Below are positions 25,864 through 34,890 of a stretch of 64,000 nucleotides of DNA, piece by piece. The stretch is from CAMLOF01 sp041913045 (GTDB taxonomy: Bacteria > Pseudomonadota > Gammaproteobacteria > Burkholderiales > Burkholderiaceae_C). The notes under the pieces were generated by a model. The model saw only the letters and a list, made by a program, of their open reading frames with translations, ran no database searches and had not been told where the DNA came from. Position 1 is the first letter of the stretch. Every line of letters starts with the position of its first letter. The stretch spans positions 12,568 through 76,567 of the forward strand of contig JAYSGB010000019.1 in NCBI GenBank assembly GCA_041913045.1, in the 5' to 3' direction. The translations under genes and the position numbers were made by a program.

Positions 25864-28350
25864 TCAGTTGTTGCAGTTGGCGCGCACCTCGTCGATGCTG
25901 GTCAATCCGGCCAGCACTTTGGGAATGCCGTCTTGCCGCAGCGTGCGGAAACCGTGCGTGGCCATGGCTGTGCGCAGCAGTTCGGCGGCCGGGGCCTTGA
26001 GCTGGATGAGCTTGCGCAGGGCCGAGTCCACCGTCATAAGTTCGTGCAGGCCCACGCGGCCTTTGTAGCCGCTCTTGTCGCAGCTGGGGCAGCCGGGGGC
26101 GTGGTAGCGCATGAAGCGGCCGTTCTGCCCATACTGCTCAAGCCATTCCTGGCGCACCTGCTCGGGCGCGGGCGCCAGTTCCGCCGGGAAGGCATGGCGG
26201 TAGTCGGCCACGAGTTCGTCAATGAACTCGTCGCTGGCCGGTTCGCTCACCCGGCATTCCTTGCACAGACGGCGCACCAGACGCTGCGCCAGCACCGCCA
26301 GCAGCGAGTCTGCGAAGTTGAAGGGGTCCATGCCCATGTCCAACAGTCGGACCACGGTCTCGGGGGCGCTGTTGGTGTGCAAGGTGGTCAGCACCAGGTG
26401 GCCCGTGAGGGACGCCTCGATCGCCGTCTGGGCGGTTTCCTCGTCGCGGATCTCGCCGACCATGATCACGTCGGGGTCGGCGCGGAGGAAGGCGCGCAGC
26501 GCCTTGGCGAAGGTCCAGTCGATCTTGGGATTGACCTGCACCTGACGCAGGTCGGGGTTGGTGATCTCCACCGGGTCCTCGGCCGTCCAGATCTTGCGGT
26601 CTGGCGTGTTGATGTGCTGCAGCAGCGCGTGCAGGGTGGTGGTCTTGCCCGAGCCGGTAGGGCCAACGCACAGCACCATGCCGTAGGGGCGTTCGATCAC
26701 CTCGCGCAGGTGTGCCAGATTTGCAGGAGCCAGGGCCAACTGATCAATGCTCAAAGGCTTGGCAGAGGAGAGCAGCCGCAGAACCACGTCCTCGGCACCA
26801 CCATTGGTGGGAATGGTGGCCACGCGCAGTTCCAGCTTGTGCTGGGGTGAGTAGCGCGTGAAGTCGATCTTGCCGTCCTGCGGCTTGCGGCGCTCGGAGA
26901 TGTCGAGGTCGCACATGATCTTGATGCGCGCCACCAGCGCCGAGCGGTAGGTGGGCGGCAGCTCCATGTAGGGCACCAGGCGCCCGTCCTTGCGGAAACG
27001 GATGCGCACCTTGCGTTTGCTGGCAAAGGTTTCGATGTGGATGTCGGACGCACCCTGGTTGAAGGCTTCCACGATCAAGGTGTTGATCAGGCGCACCAGC
27101 GAGTTGTCGGACTGCTCGATCTGTGGGCCTTCTTCTGAGCCTTCGTCTTCCTGCTCCACCCCTTGCTCCAGGGATTCGAGCAGCTTGTCGGAACTGGACG
27201 AAGAGTAGTCCGGCTGGTTGCGCTGGCCGGGCATGGCCTTCACGGCATCCAGTCCGTGGCGTGCGTAGATTTCAGTGATCTGGTTGTTGTCCAGCGAGCC
27301 GCTGGCCAGCGCAGCCACCACCTTGCATTGCAGGGTGAATTCCAGTTCTTCGATCAGCGCGCGGCGGGACGGGTCTTCAGCGGCGACGATCAGCGTCCCC
27401 TGGCTCCAGAGCAAAGGCAGCACCTTCAGACGGCGCGCCAGTGCTGGGGGCACGCGGCGCATGGCCTCCACATCCATGGGGAACTTGTTGAGGTCGACCA
27501 CCGGGTAACCCATCTTGCGGGCCAGCGCGGTGCGCAGGTCTTGCCTCGAGAGCTGCCCGCTTTTCACGAGCAGTTCGCCCAGCGGCACGGTACGCTCGGT
27601 CTTCTGCCGTTCCAGCGCCTCCTGCAGTTGCCGGTCTGACACCAGCCCCAGGGCGGTGAGCGCCTCGCCGATGCGCACCATCGGCATCTTGGACTGCTGT
27701 TCCAGCGCCACCAGCAGTTGTTCGGGTTTGACGATCTCCTTGATGACCAGGTAGTCGCCCAGCTTGCGGTTGCGCAGGGTTTCCTGTTCGCGTGCCGCGA
27801 GTTCCACCTGATCGTGGGTCACCACCTGTTGCTCTACCAGCACCTGACCGATGGTTGCACCCAGTTGAATATCGCGGTAGCTTTCCTTGGGCAGGAAAAC
27901 CCGTTCCACGCTGTCGCGCTCGTCTACAGGGTGAAACAGAAAGATGCCTTGTTCCGTTTCCACATGCCCAATCGTCTGCCCCTCTTCGGTCTGCCCGTCA
28001 GTCAGGGTCAGCCGGTACTGGATGCGCGTGCGGTAGTCCAGCAGTTGCTGCAGTGCATGGGGGTCGTTACCGGCCTGGATGGCTTGGTCTTTTGGGGCAA
28101 GCGGTGTCTTGATGCGCAGGCGGCGGAACATTGAGAAGCGCAACGGCATGCTCACGCGCGATGGCGGCACCTGAATGTAGGCGGTGCGCTCCGACAGGTT
28201 CAAGCCCACAAGCAGGCATTCCCGGGTCTGCCCGTTGCTGCCCTCGACTTCGCAGGGTAGCTCTTTGCTGCCGCTGTCCGAATAGCTGGCGTAGGGCGGG
28301 GATGGCCAGAGGGGGGTGGAGGTCGGGGCAGCGGTGGCGGTGGCGAGCAT
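25864..28350 (-). CDS. GspE/PilB-family secretion/pilus ATPase (long form)
   Basis: An 828-residue cytosolic hexameric ATPase of the type II secretion / type IV pilus family. A unique N-terminal 160 residues contains a PilZ-like beta region (RECLLVGLNLSERTAYIQVP). Two GspE N-terminal (MshEN) modules follow at about 165-400, then the motor with Walker A GPTGSGKTT (Lys 569), Walker B VIMVGEIRDEE and a zinc tetracysteine CKEC ... CPSC. No pilin, secretin or membrane platform gene is nearby. A paralogue lies at 47391. The sigma-70 promoter is at 28397-28425. A PilZ-MshEN pairing would fit c-di-GMP control. Confidence 0.88.
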   Translation of the reverse strand: MLATATAAPTSTPLWPSPPYASYSDSGSKELPCEVEGSNGQTRECLLVGLNLSERTAYIQVPPSRVSMPLRFSMFRRLRIKTPLAPKDQAIQAGNDPHALQQLLDYRTRIQYRLTLTDGQTEEGQTIGHVETEQGIFLFHPVDERDSVERVFLPKESYRDIQLGATIGQVLVEQQVVTHDQVELAAREQETLRNRKLGDYLVIKEIVKPEQLLVALEQQSKMPMVRIGEALTALGLVSDRQLQEALERQKTERTVPLGELLVKSGQLSRQDLRTALARKMGYPVVDLNKFPMDVEAMRRVPPALARRLKVLPLLWSQGTLIVAAEDPSRRALIEELEFTLQCKVVAALASGSLDNNQITEIYARHGLDAVKAMPGQRNQPDYSSSSSDKLLESLEQGVEQEDEGSEEGPQIEQSDNSLVRLINTLIVEAFNQGASDIHIETFASKRKVRIRFRKDGRLVPYMELPPTYRSALVARIKIMCDLDISERRKPQDGKIDFTRYSPQHKLELRVATIPTNGGAEDVVLRLLSSAKPLSIDQLALAPANLAHLREVIERPYGMVLCVGPTGSGKTTTLHALLQHINTPDRKIWTAEDPVEITNPDLRQVQVNPKIDWTFAKALRAFLRADPDVIMVGEIRDEETAQTAIEASLTGHLVLTTLHTNSAPETVVRLLDMGMDPFNFADSLLAVLAQRLVRRLCKECRVSEPASDEFIDELVADYRHAFPAELAPAPEQVRQEWLEQYGQNGRFMRYHAPGCPSCDKSGYKGRVGLHELMTVDSALRKLIQLKAPAAELLRTAMATHGFRTLRQDGIPKVLAGLTSIDEVRANCNN

Positions 28351-28396
28351 GAGTGTCTAAGCTAAAGGCGTCGGTGTCTCTGTGCAATGGATGGGC

Positions 28397-28425
28397 ATTG
28401 TGCCCAACCTTGCTACTTCTGACAA
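28397..28425 (-). promoter_or_regulatory. Sigma-70 promoter of the GspE-like gene
   Basis: On the minus strand: -35 TTGTCA (28425-28420), a 17-base spacer, -10 CACAAT (28402-28397). The predicted start near 28390 leaves a leader of about 40 bases before ATG 28350. Confidence 0.5.
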
Positions 28426-28453
28426 CGCTGTGCCAACGAATGCGTCAAAGTGT

Positions 28454-29987
28454 TCATAGCTGCGAGAGACGGTATTGCATTGCTTCTGCAACGTGGGGCG
28501 TGCGTACAGCGTCGCTGCCTGCCAGATCGGCAATGGTTCGCGCCACGCGCAAAGCCCGGTGAGTGGCTCTGCCGGACCAGCCCAACCGGGTGGCTGCCGT
28601 TCGCAGCAGTTGGGCCGCAGCATCGTCGAGGTTGGTGTGCCGGTTGAGTGCGTCCCCTTGCAACAGGTGGTTGGGGTGGCCCTGCCTCTGGCAGGCGCGC
28701 GCGCGCCCGGGCCACGCGCACCCGCACGGCGGCGCTGGGTTCGCCGGGTGGCGCTGTCATCAGCGCATCTGCCGCCAAGATGGGAACTTCCACGTGCAGG
28801 TCGATCCGGTCGAGCAGCGGGCCGCTGAGCTTGCTTTGGTAGCGGTTGACCTGATCGGGGGTGCAGCGGCATGCCTTGTGGCTGGCGCCCAGGTAGCCGC
28901 AGGGGCAGGGGTTCATGGCAGCCACCAATTGGAAGCGTGCGGGGAAGTCGGTCTGGCGTGCGGCGCGGGAGATCCTGATATGCCCCGTTTCCAGGGGCTC
29001 GCGCAGCGCCTCCAGTGCGCTTCGTGGGAATTCCGGCAGTTCGTCCAGGAACAGAACGCCGTGGTGTGACAGCGATATTTCCCCTGGCTTGGGCGGTGAG
29101 CCGCCCCCAACCAGCGCAACCGCGCTGGCGCTGTGGTGCGGCGCACAGGTCGGCCGCTGGCCCCAGGTCTCCAGCCGGAAGCGCCCCGCGAGCGAGGCTA
29201 TGGCGGCGGTTTCCAGGGCCTCGTCGTTGTTCATCGGGGGTAAGAGCCCAGCGAGACGCTGCGCCAGCATCGATTTACCGGAACCTGGCGGACCAACAAG
29301 CAAGAGGCTGTGCTGACCCGCCGCAGCGATTTCCAATGCCCGCCGTGCGGCGGCCTGGCCCCGCACGTCAGCCAGATCCGGACCGCTGATGGTGTGCTTC
29401 GCTTCCATGGCCTGTACCTGCTGCCACTCGCCGTCGTCAGCATCTTCTGCCAGCGCGGAACCTTCCGGTGCAAATTGACGAACCACGTCCAGCAAGTGGC
29501 GGGCTCGGTAAACCTTCACGTCGCCCGCCAGGGCCGCTTCTTCGGCGCTTGCTGGTGGCAGCACCAAACGAGTGCCCGCGAGGGCGCCCGAGGCACGCAG
29601 CGCCAACCCCATGGCCAGCGCTCCGCGAATGGGTCGCAGGTCCCCGCCCAGCGACAGTTCCCCGGCGAATTCGTGGCTCGCCATCCGGGTGCCGTCGATC
29701 TGGCCGCTGGCTGCAAGAATGCCCAAAGCGATGGGCAAGTCAAAGCGGCCGGACTCCTTGGGCAGGTCTGCGGGGGCAAGGTTCACGGTGATGCGCTTGT
29801 TGCTGGGGAACTCCAGGCCAGCGTTCTGAATGGCCGAACGCACTCTTTCGCGGGCCTCTTTTACCTCGGTGTCGGCCAGTCCAACCAGCGTAAAACTGGG
29901 CAAGCCATTGGCCAGGTGCACTTCTACGCAGACTGGACGCGCTTCCAGCCCAACGAGGGTGCGGCTTTGCACCAAAGACAAGCTCAT
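28454..29987 (-). pseudogene. YifB-family Mg-chelatase-like AAA ATPase, frameshifted
   Basis: The family is ComM/YifB: an N-terminal Lon-like S5 domain (about 1-190), Walker A LLVGPPGSGKS and the Mg-chelatase motif. ComM is a helicase aiding recombination during natural transformation. ATG 29987 has GGAGG upstream. The reading frame is good down to about 28707, then becomes Pro/Arg-rich nonsense to 28413. The true C-terminus (GHPNHLLQGDALNRHTN ... ATHRALRVARTIADLAGSD) continues in the +1 frame and stops at 28454. The switch falls in an alternating GC run at about 28694-28706. It is either a genuine frameshift mutation or a sequencing error in low-complexity DNA. Confidence 0.85.
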
Positions 29988-30019
29988 GTTCTTTTCCTCC
30001 CTGTTTTGGCCGGGCAGAT

Positions 30020-30064
30020 TGCACAAAAAACGTGCAGTCATGCGAATCGCACTTTTTTGGTGCA
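30020..30064 (+). promoter_or_regulatory. Two NtrC-type enhancer sites upstream of glnK
   Basis: Site 1 (30020-30036): TGCAC, 7 bases, GTGCA, a perfect match to the TGCAC-N7-GTGCA NtrC dyad. Site 2 (30048-30064): CGCAC, 7 bases, GTGCA, one mismatch. Centres are 28 bp apart and 92-120 bp upstream of the sigma-54 -24 element, a normal enhancer distance. Confidence 0.75.
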
Positions 30065-30147
30065 TTTTTGGCCGTTTTGTTACAACATCTTACCTTCGTG
30101 GCCCCCGCCTCGGTCACCTCGGGGGCCGAGGATCACACGCAGATGGG

Positions 30148-30164
30148 TTGGCACGCTTCTTGTT
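30148..30164 (+). promoter_or_regulatory. Sigma-54 promoter of glnK-amtB
   Basis: TTGGCACG (30148-30155), four bases, TTGTT (30160-30164). This matches the TGGCACG-N4-TTGCW consensus except GC to GT at -12. The predicted start is near 30175, about 30 bases before glnK. With the NtrC sites it indicates nitrogen-limitation control. Confidence 0.8.
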
Positions 30165-30203
30165 AGTTGCTTGCCGTCGTTCAATCCTTTAGCGAGACTC
30201 ACC

Positions 30204-30542
30204 ATGAAGCTGGTAACCGCGATCATCAAACCGTTCAAGCTCGACGAGGTGCGCGAGGCGCTCTCCGTCATGGGCGTGCAAGGCATCACCGTGACCGAAG
30301 TCAAGGGCTTCGGCCGTCAGAAAGGCCATACCGAGCTGTACCGCGGCGCGGAGTACGTGGTGGACTTTCTGCCCAAGGTGAAGATCGAAGCCGCCGTTTC
30401 CGACGAGCTGGTCGAGCGAGTCATCGAGGCCATCGAAGGCGCGGCTCGCACCGGCAAGATCGGCGACGGCAAGATTTTTGTCTTCCCGCTGGAGCAGGTG
30501 GTGCGTATCCGCACCGGCGAAACCGGCGCCGAAGCTCTGTGA
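30204..30542 (+). CDS. glnK: PII nitrogen regulatory protein GlnK
   Basis: A 112-residue trimeric PII signal protein binding ATP/ADP and 2-oxoglutarate. The uridylylation Tyr is at the canonical position 51 in the T-loop (GRQKGHTELYRGAEY), and the C-loop ends RIRTGETGAEAL. It gates AmtB by inserting the T-loop into the transporter when nitrogen is ample. ATG 30204 matches the standard MKLVTAIIKPFKLDEVR start; the longer open frame upstream is not coding. It is 32 bases upstream of amtB, in the classic glnK-amtB order, and driven by sigma-54. It is called glnK rather than glnB because of this linkage. Confidence 0.95.
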   Translation: MKLVTAIIKPFKLDEVREALSVMGVQGITVTEVKGFGRQKGHTELYRGAEYVVDFLPKVKIEAAVSDELVERVIEAIEGAARTGKIGDGKIFVFPLEQVVRIRTGETGAEAL

Positions 30543-30574
30543 TCAACCCCAACCCACTAACAAAGAGCATGCAC

Positions 30575-32011
30575 ATGAAAAAGTTTCTATTGAGCCTCTG
30601 TCTGGGGCTGGGACTCACACTGGGCGGATGGTCCGTCATGGCGCAAACCACCGACGCCGCCGCGCCCGCACCCGCTGCAACCGAGCAAGCCGCGCCCGCC
30701 GCTGCCCCGGCAGCTGATGCCGCTCCCGCAGCTGCGCCTGCCGCGGAAGCTGCTGCCCCCGCCGCCGAGCCAGTCAAAGAGACCATGGACAAGGGCGACG
30801 TGGCCTGGATGATGGTTTCCACCTTGCTGGTCATCATGATGACCGTGCCTGGCCTGGCGCTGTTCTACGGCGGTCTGGTGCGCAGCAAGAACATGTTGTC
30901 TGTGCTGATGCAGGTGATGGTGGTGTTCTCGCTGATCGTCGTGCTGTGGGCCGTTTACGGCTACAGCCTGGCGTTCGGTGGAGAGGGCCTGATCATCGGT
31001 AACCTGGACAAGGTCTTCCTGTCTGGCATCACGCTGGAAACGCTGTCCGCGACCTTCACGCCTGGTGTGATGATTCCTGAGTTGGTGTTCGTGGCCTTCC
31101 AGTCCACCTTCGCTGGAATCACCTGCGCCCTGATCGTTGGTTCCTTTGCCGAGCGCATCAAATTCAGCGCCGTGCTGCTGTTCAGCGTGCTGTGGTTCAC
31201 CTTCAGCTACATCCCCATCGCTCACATGGTCTGGGGTGCAGGTGGCTACCTGTTCGACAAGGGTGCGCTGGACTTCGCCGGTGGTACCGTGGTGCACATC
31301 AACGCCGCCGTGGCTGGCTTGGTGGGCGCGTACATGGTGGGTAAGCGGGTTGGCTACGGCAAGGAAGCCATGGCTCCGCACAGCCTGACGCTGACGATGG
31401 TGGGTGCCTCCCTGCTGTGGGTGGGTTGGTTTGGCTTCAACGCTGGCTCCAACCTGGAAGCCAACGGCGGTGCGGCTCTGGCCTTCATCAACACCCTGGT
31501 GGCCACCGCCGGTGCCGTGCTGGCCTGGTCGATTGGCGAAGCGCTGCACAAGGGCAAAGCCTCCATGCTGGGTGCAGCCTCCGGTGCTGTGGCTGGTCTG
31601 GTCGCCATCACCCCTGCCTGCGGTACCGTGGGCCCGATGGGTGCGATCGTGATCGGTCTGATCGCTGGCTTCCTGTGCCTGTGGGGCGTGACGGGTCTGA
31701 AGAAGATGCTCGGTGCTGATGACTCTCTGGACGTGTTCGGTGTCCACGGCGTTGGCGGCATCGTGGGTGCCCTGCTGACTGGCGTGTTCTCCGCAGCGTC
31801 TCTGGGCGGCATCAAGGGCGACGGCTACTCCATCGCCAGCCAGCTGGTGGTGCAGGCCGAAGGCGTTGTGATCACCCTGGTCTGGTCTGGCGTGGTGTCC
31901 TTCGTGGTCTACAAGATCGTGGACATGGTGGTGGGTCTGCGCGTTACCGAAGAGGAAGAGCGCGAGGGTCTGGACATCAGCTCTCACGGCGAGACGGCTT
32001 ACAACCGCTGA
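30575..32011 (+). CDS. amtB: Ammonium transporter AmtB
   Basis: A 478-residue inner-membrane ammonium channel. The signal peptide (MKKFLLSLCLGLGLTLGGWSVMAQ) is followed by an unusual Ala/Pro-rich periplasmic stretch of about 45 residues (repeats of APAAA/PAAEA), then eleven transmembrane helices. The twin pore histidines are in VVHINAA and VFGVHGVGG, and the external gate Trp/Phe region is conserved. The C-terminal cytosolic tail that contacts GlnK is present (EEEEREGLDISSHGE). ATG 30575 is preferred to 30569 because AAAGAG is then 7 bases upstream. It is co-transcribed with glnK and followed by a strong terminator. Confidence 0.95.
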   Translation: MKKFLLSLCLGLGLTLGGWSVMAQTTDAAAPAPAATEQAAPAAAPAADAAPAAAPAAEAAAPAAEPVKETMDKGDVAWMMVSTLLVIMMTVPGLALFYGGLVRSKNMLSVLMQVMVVFSLIVVLWAVYGYSLAFGGEGLIIGNLDKVFLSGITLETLSATFTPGVMIPELVFVAFQSTFAGITCALIVGSFAERIKFSAVLLFSVLWFTFSYIPIAHMVWGAGGYLFDKGALDFAGGTVVHINAAVAGLVGAYMVGKRVGYGKEAMAPHSLTLTMVGASLLWVGWFGFNAGSNLEANGGAALAFINTLVATAGAVLAWSIGEALHKGKASMLGAASGAVAGLVAITPACGTVGPMGAIVIGLIAGFLCLWGVTGLKKMLGADDSLDVFGVHGVGGIVGALLTGVFSAASLGGIKGDGYSIASQLVVQAEGVVITLVWSGVVSFVVYKIVDMVVGLRVTEEEEREGLDISSHGETAYNR

Positions 32012-32052
32012 TAGGTAAACGTCACACACAACCAAGATATCTCCTTGGTTTG

Positions 32053-32083
32053 GCCCGCGAAGCTCCGGCTCGCGGGCTTTTTT
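32053..32083 (+). terminator. Terminator of glnK-amtB
   Basis: GCCCGCGA (32053-32060) pairs with TCGCGGGC (32070-32077) over a 9-base loop, followed by TTTTTT. Confidence 0.9.
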
Positions 32084-32129
32084 ACGTGATCGCGGCGGGC
32101 AGGCATGCCAGCGGGCACAATCGCAGCCC

Positions 32130-32894
32130 ATGGAATGGCTCATCGTGACGCTGGCTTCGGGTCTGGCGGGTTTTGTGGATTCGATAGTGGGCGGCGGTGG
32201 GTTGATCCTGCTGCCTGCCTTGTTTGCGACGTTTCCGAACATTCACCCCGCGACATTGCTCGGAACGAATAAGAGTGCTTCGATCTGGGGCACTGGCGCG
32301 GCCACTTTGCAGTACGCGCGTCGCGTGGAGTTGAACTGGCGGGCGCTGCTGCCTGGAGCTGCAGTATGTTTTGCGGGTTCCATGGCGGGTGCCTGGCTGG
32401 TGACGCTGACCTCACCGGAGTTCCTGCGCCGCATCCTTCCCGTGGTGCTGTTTGCAGTGTTCATCTACACACTGGCGCGCAAGGACATGGGGCGCGACCA
32501 CCGGCCCCGGTTCGACGGCCGCGCCGAGATGCTGGCGACGTGTTCCATCGGCCTGACGATCGGGTTCTACGACGGCTTCTTCGGCCCGGGAACGGGAAGC
32601 TTCTTCGTATTTCTGTTCGTGCGCTGGCTGGGTTACGACTTTCTGCACGCCAGTGCGTCGGCCAAGATGCTCAACCTCACCTCCAACATGGCGGCGCTGT
32701 CATTGTTTGCCTGGAAGGGGCATGTCTGGTGGCATATCGCCGTCGGCATGGCGGTGGCCAACGTCATAGGCAGTGTGCTTGGCACGCGCATGGCGCTGAA
32801 GCACGGCGCAGGCTTTGTGCGTGGGATGTTCTTGTTCGTGGTCACGGTCTTGATCTTGAAGACCGGGTGGGACGCCTACGCGGCCACGCGTTGA
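32130..32894 (+). CDS. TSUP (TauE/SafE) family transporter
   Basis: A 254-residue inner-membrane protein with about eight hydrophobic helices. The two family half-repeat signatures are GFVDSIVGGGGLILLPAL (about 14-31) and IGFYDGFFGPGTGSFF (about 146-161). The TSUP family exports or imports small sulfur- or carbon-containing anions such as sulfite or sulfoacetate; the substrate here is unknown. A CACAAT box (32116-32121) lies 8 bases before ATG 32130, suggesting a nearly leaderless transcript. It stands alone between the amtB terminator and the convergent mrdA. Confidence 0.85.
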   Translation: MEWLIVTLASGLAGFVDSIVGGGGLILLPALFATFPNIHPATLLGTNKSASIWGTGAATLQYARRVELNWRALLPGAAVCFAGSMAGAWLVTLTSPEFLRRILPVVLFAVFIYTLARKDMGRDHRPRFDGRAEMLATCSIGLTIGFYDGFFGPGTGSFFVFLFVRWLGYDFLHASASAKMLNLTSNMAALSLFAWKGHVWWHIAVGMAVANVIGSVLGTRMALKHGAGFVRGMFLFVVTVLILKTGWDAYAATR

Positions 32895-32927
32895 CCTGGC
32901 GGGCAAGCGACCACAGCCTTCGGCGGA

Positions 32928-34883
32928 TCAGGGTGCCGGGGCGGGCCAGGCGACTTCGCTGATCTTGCGGGGTGTGCCTATGGGGGCGGCGGTGCGCCCC
33001 TGCTGGGTGGCTTCAATGTCTTCTTCGCTCGGGTAGACACCCTTGATCAGGTAATCGAATACGCGGCGCGCAATGGGGGCGGCATGCGCAGCGCCAAAAC
33101 CCGCGTTTTCCACGACAGCAGCCAGCACGACTTGCGGGTCTTCAACCGGGGCGAACGCGAGGTAGAGCGAGTGGTCGCGCTGGTGTTCGTCAAGTTTGCG
33201 GGCGTCGTAGCGGTCTTTCTGGCCGATGGTCACCGCCTGAGCTGTTCCCGTCTTGCCGCCGCTGCGGTAGCCTGCGCCTGCGAACACCCGGGTTGACGTT
33301 CCCTCCGTGGTCACCGCTTCCATGGCTTCCAGAATGACGCGCACGTTCTCGGGCTTGTAGCCCAAGGGGGTACCGGGCGTGCGCACGGTTGGCGTGAGTG
33401 TTTTGGTGTCGGAGTCTTGGGATGAGACGGTGACGTGAGGCGTGTGGCGCGTGCCGCCATTGGCCAGCGTGGCCATGGCGTGTGCCACTTGCAGCATGGT
33501 GAAGCTGTTGTAGCCCTGACCAATGCCCAGGGAAATGGTTTCGCCCGGATGCCAGCGTTTTTGATCGGGCTTGCTGTAGGTGTTGCGTTTCCAGGCCTGG
33601 CTGGGCAGCACGCCGCGTACCTCGCCGCGCAGGTCGATGCCCGTGATCTGGCCCAACCCAAGCGGCTGCATGAAATCGTGGATGGCGTCCACCCCCATCT
33701 CGTTGGCCAGGGTGTAGTAGTACACGTTGCTGGACATCACGATGCTGCGCCGCATGTCCACCGCACCCAGGCCATGGTCGCCATGGCTGCGGAAACGGTG
33801 GTTGCCGAACATCCAGAAACCCGGATCATTGATCACGGTCTGAGGTGTGCGTTTGCCAGTTTCCAGAGCGGCCAGCGCCATGAAGGGCTTATAGGTGGAT
33901 CCAGGCGGGTAGGTGCCGCGCAGCGCCCGGTTGAGCAGGGGTTTGTCTATCGACTCGTTCAGCGCCTTCCAGTTTTCGGTATCAATGCCCTCCACAAACA
34001 GGTTGGGATCGAACGTGGGCATGCTGACCAGAGCCAGGATCTCACCGTTCTTGGGGTTGATTGCAACCAATGCCCCCCGCCGCTGACCGTACAGCCTCTC
34101 TATCAGGTGCTGCAGGCGAATGTCCAGTGAAAGGCGTATCTGGTGACCGTTGATGGGGGGGGTGCTGGTGAGCGTGCGCACTGCATGTCCACCAGCTGAC
34201 GTCTCGACGCGTTCAAAGCCGGTGGTGCCGTGCAGCAGCTCTTCGTAGCTTTGCTCCACCCCAAGTTTGCCTATATGTTCCGTGCCCCGGTAGTTGGCCT
34301 GGGTCTCGTCCGGCCAATCCTCCATCTGCTCCTTCTCGCGCTGGTTGATGCGGCCGATGTAGCCGATGACGTGGCTGGCCGTCTCACCCAGCGGGTAGTG
34401 GCGCAACAGCCGGGCCTGGATCTCGACCCCGGGGAAGCGGTGCAGTTGAGCCGCCACACGCGCCACTTCCTCGTCGCTCAAACGGGTGCGCAGCGGCAGC
34501 GAGTCGAAGCGCTTGGATTCGGCGACAAGCCGCCTGAAGCGTCTCACGTCCTTCGGCGGAATCTCTATCACCCGGCCCAGGGCGTCGATGGTGGCGTCCA
34601 GGTCGTCCACGCGGGAGGGGGTAATTTCCAGCGTATAGACCGACAGGTTGTCGGCCAGCACCAAACCGTTGCGGTCCACGATCTGCCCCCGGCTGGGCAC
34701 GATAGGCAGCACTGCGGTGCGGTTGGTTTCGGCCTGCGCCGCAAACTCGTCGTGGCGGGTAATCTGCAGGTAGACCATTCGCGCCACCAGCAGACCGAAG
34801 GCCAAGAGCACCACAACGCTGGCCGCCAGTGTGCGGGCGCGAAAGAGGCTCAGCTGCTGTTCGACATCCTTGAGCTCAGTCAT
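32928..34883 (-). CDS. mrdA: Penicillin-binding protein 2 (transpeptidase, elongasome)
   Basis: A 651-residue inner-membrane D,D-transpeptidase for side-wall peptidoglycan in the rod system. It has one N-terminal transmembrane helix (about 18-40), a dimerisation/pedestal domain (about 60-240) and a transpeptidase domain with STYK (catalytic Ser 329), SSN and KTGT motifs, all intact. A Pro/Ala-rich tail follows. ATG 34883 is used; a TTG six bases upstream is possible. It lies 7 bases after mreD in the mreB-mreC-mreD-mrdA cluster, the usual order in Burkholderiales. RodA, normally next, is not on this side. Confidence 0.95.
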   Translation of the reverse strand: MTELKDVEQQLSLFRARTLAASVVVLLAFGLLVARMVYLQITRHDEFAAQAETNRTAVLPIVPSRGQIVDRNGLVLADNLSVYTLEITPSRVDDLDATIDALGRVIEIPPKDVRRFRRLVAESKRFDSLPLRTRLSDEEVARVAAQLHRFPGVEIQARLLRHYPLGETASHVIGYIGRINQREKEQMEDWPDETQANYRGTEHIGKLGVEQSYEELLHGTTGFERVETSAGGHAVRTLTSTPPINGHQIRLSLDIRLQHLIERLYGQRRGALVAINPKNGEILALVSMPTFDPNLFVEGIDTENWKALNESIDKPLLNRALRGTYPPGSTYKPFMALAALETGKRTPQTVINDPGFWMFGNHRFRSHGDHGLGAVDMRRSIVMSSNVYYYTLANEMGVDAIHDFMQPLGLGQITGIDLRGEVRGVLPSQAWKRNTYSKPDQKRWHPGETISLGIGQGYNSFTMLQVAHAMATLANGGTRHTPHVTVSSQDSDTKTLTPTVRTPGTPLGYKPENVRVILEAMEAVTTEGTSTRVFAGAGYRSGGKTGTAQAVTIGQKDRYDARKLDEHQRDHSLYLAFAPVEDPQVVLAAVVENAGFGAAHAAPIARRVFDYLIKGVYPSEEDIEATQQGRTAAPIGTPRKISEVAWPAPAP

Positions 34884-34890
34884 GCTCAAC

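Noticed and set aside
28420..28437. Sigma-54-like TTGGCACAGCG-TTGTC on the minus strand upstream of the GspE-like gene
   Set aside because: The spacing between the two halves is one base short; a sigma-70 promoter (TTGTCA-N17-CACAAT) in the same stretch fits better.
28413..28460. Stop of the unshifted yifB frame at 28413 as the real gene end
   Set aside because: The last 100 residues of that frame are Pro/Arg/His nonsense, whereas the +1 frame ending at 28454 encodes the conserved YifB C-terminus.
30587..32242. 551-codon minus-strand frame opposite amtB
   Set aside because: Its His/Gln/Gly-rich product is typical of antisense frames in high-GC genes, and amtB is unmistakable on the + strand.
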